64,000 bases of DNA from Dehalococcoidia bacterium (lineage in GTDB: Bacteria; Chloroflexota; Dehalococcoidia; DSTF01; JALHUB01): the NCBI GenBank assembly GCA_030018455.1, contig JASEFU010000001.1:497545-561544 (forward strand), read 5' to 3'. Below the pieces are notes generated by a model. That model was not told the DNA's origin and ran no database searches. It saw nothing but the letters and a program-made list of their open reading frames with translations. Positions 63,890 through 64,000 of this stretch are shown piece after piece; within the stretch, counting starts at the first letter, position 1; each line of letters starts with the position of its first letter. The translations under genes and the position numbers were made by a program.

Positions 63890-64000
63890 ACTGCCCACCT
63901 CACGGTGCCGCCGAAGCCACGCCGTGGCGCGGCTCTGCCGATGCGTTCGCGCTAATCTCAACACCGTTGATCCCTACCACCCGTAGGAACCCCGTCGAGG

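Overview
The window is a high-GC bacterial chromosome segment. DUF6391, Tat-exported lipoprotein solute-binding proteins, a TPTPTDT-linker surface protein, BioY, ACR3 and a PrgI/VirB4 conjugation module together suggest an uncultured Chloroflexota (Dehalococcoidia-like) organism. That placement is an inference from gene content; there is no rRNA in the window to confirm it.

Positions 1-42719 look like ordinary chromosome. In order: the 3' part of a GT20 trehalose-6-phosphate synthase; an antisense amidase remnant; a DedA membrane protein; a secreted beta-propeller and a lytic transglycosylase/BACON protein; DUF6391; tRNA-Arg(TCT); a CCG-domain Fe-S protein; hemerythrin; an acyltransferase; a short DUF2254 protein; a hotdog (MaoC-like) protein; a GH31 alpha-xylosidase with glycerol kinase; a very large surface protein (Pro/Thr linker, NHL propeller, calcium repeats, dockerin-like end) behind a structured leader; ACT-malic enzyme; GH38 alpha-mannosidase; tRNA-His; a duplicated-domain lipoprotein; tRNA-Arg(TCG); LivG/LivF without permeases; BioY; three tandem Tat lipoprotein peptide-binding proteins with DppB/DppC permeases; a HypE-like protein with an AAA+/VWA pair; and an arsenic operon (arsR, a 70-aa protein, arsC, acr3).

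Positions 42720 to the right edge look like an integrative conjugative element. A large serine recombinase lies at the left, in frame with an AlbA_2 (Schlafen/AAA_4-type) domain but separated from it by a single in-frame TAG. Then come a doubled replication-relaxation protein, a VirD4/TraG coupling ATPase, a CHC2/TOPRIM primase, a VirB4 split over two genes, PrgI, a VirB2-like pilin, a VirB8/TcpC-like protein, an SLT-NlpC/P60 wall hydrolase and a VirB6/TrbL-like membrane protein. All are transcribed leftward and mostly overlap or nearly touch. Upstream of this operon lie an iterated CTCCAA array, a palindrome-covered promoter and an ATPase gene broken by two frameshifts. Beyond them is a membrane-tethered LysM-SARP regulator with two exported proteins. 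No relaxase is visible.

The most interesting points are the amber-interrupted recombinase-AlbA_2 frame, the LysM-SARP regulator next to wall-hydrolysing conjugation genes, the structured leader before the giant surface protein, a candidate small RNA or attenuator between two near-identical binding-protein genes, and the absence of a relaxase. I read everything by eye from the sequence; no database search was run.
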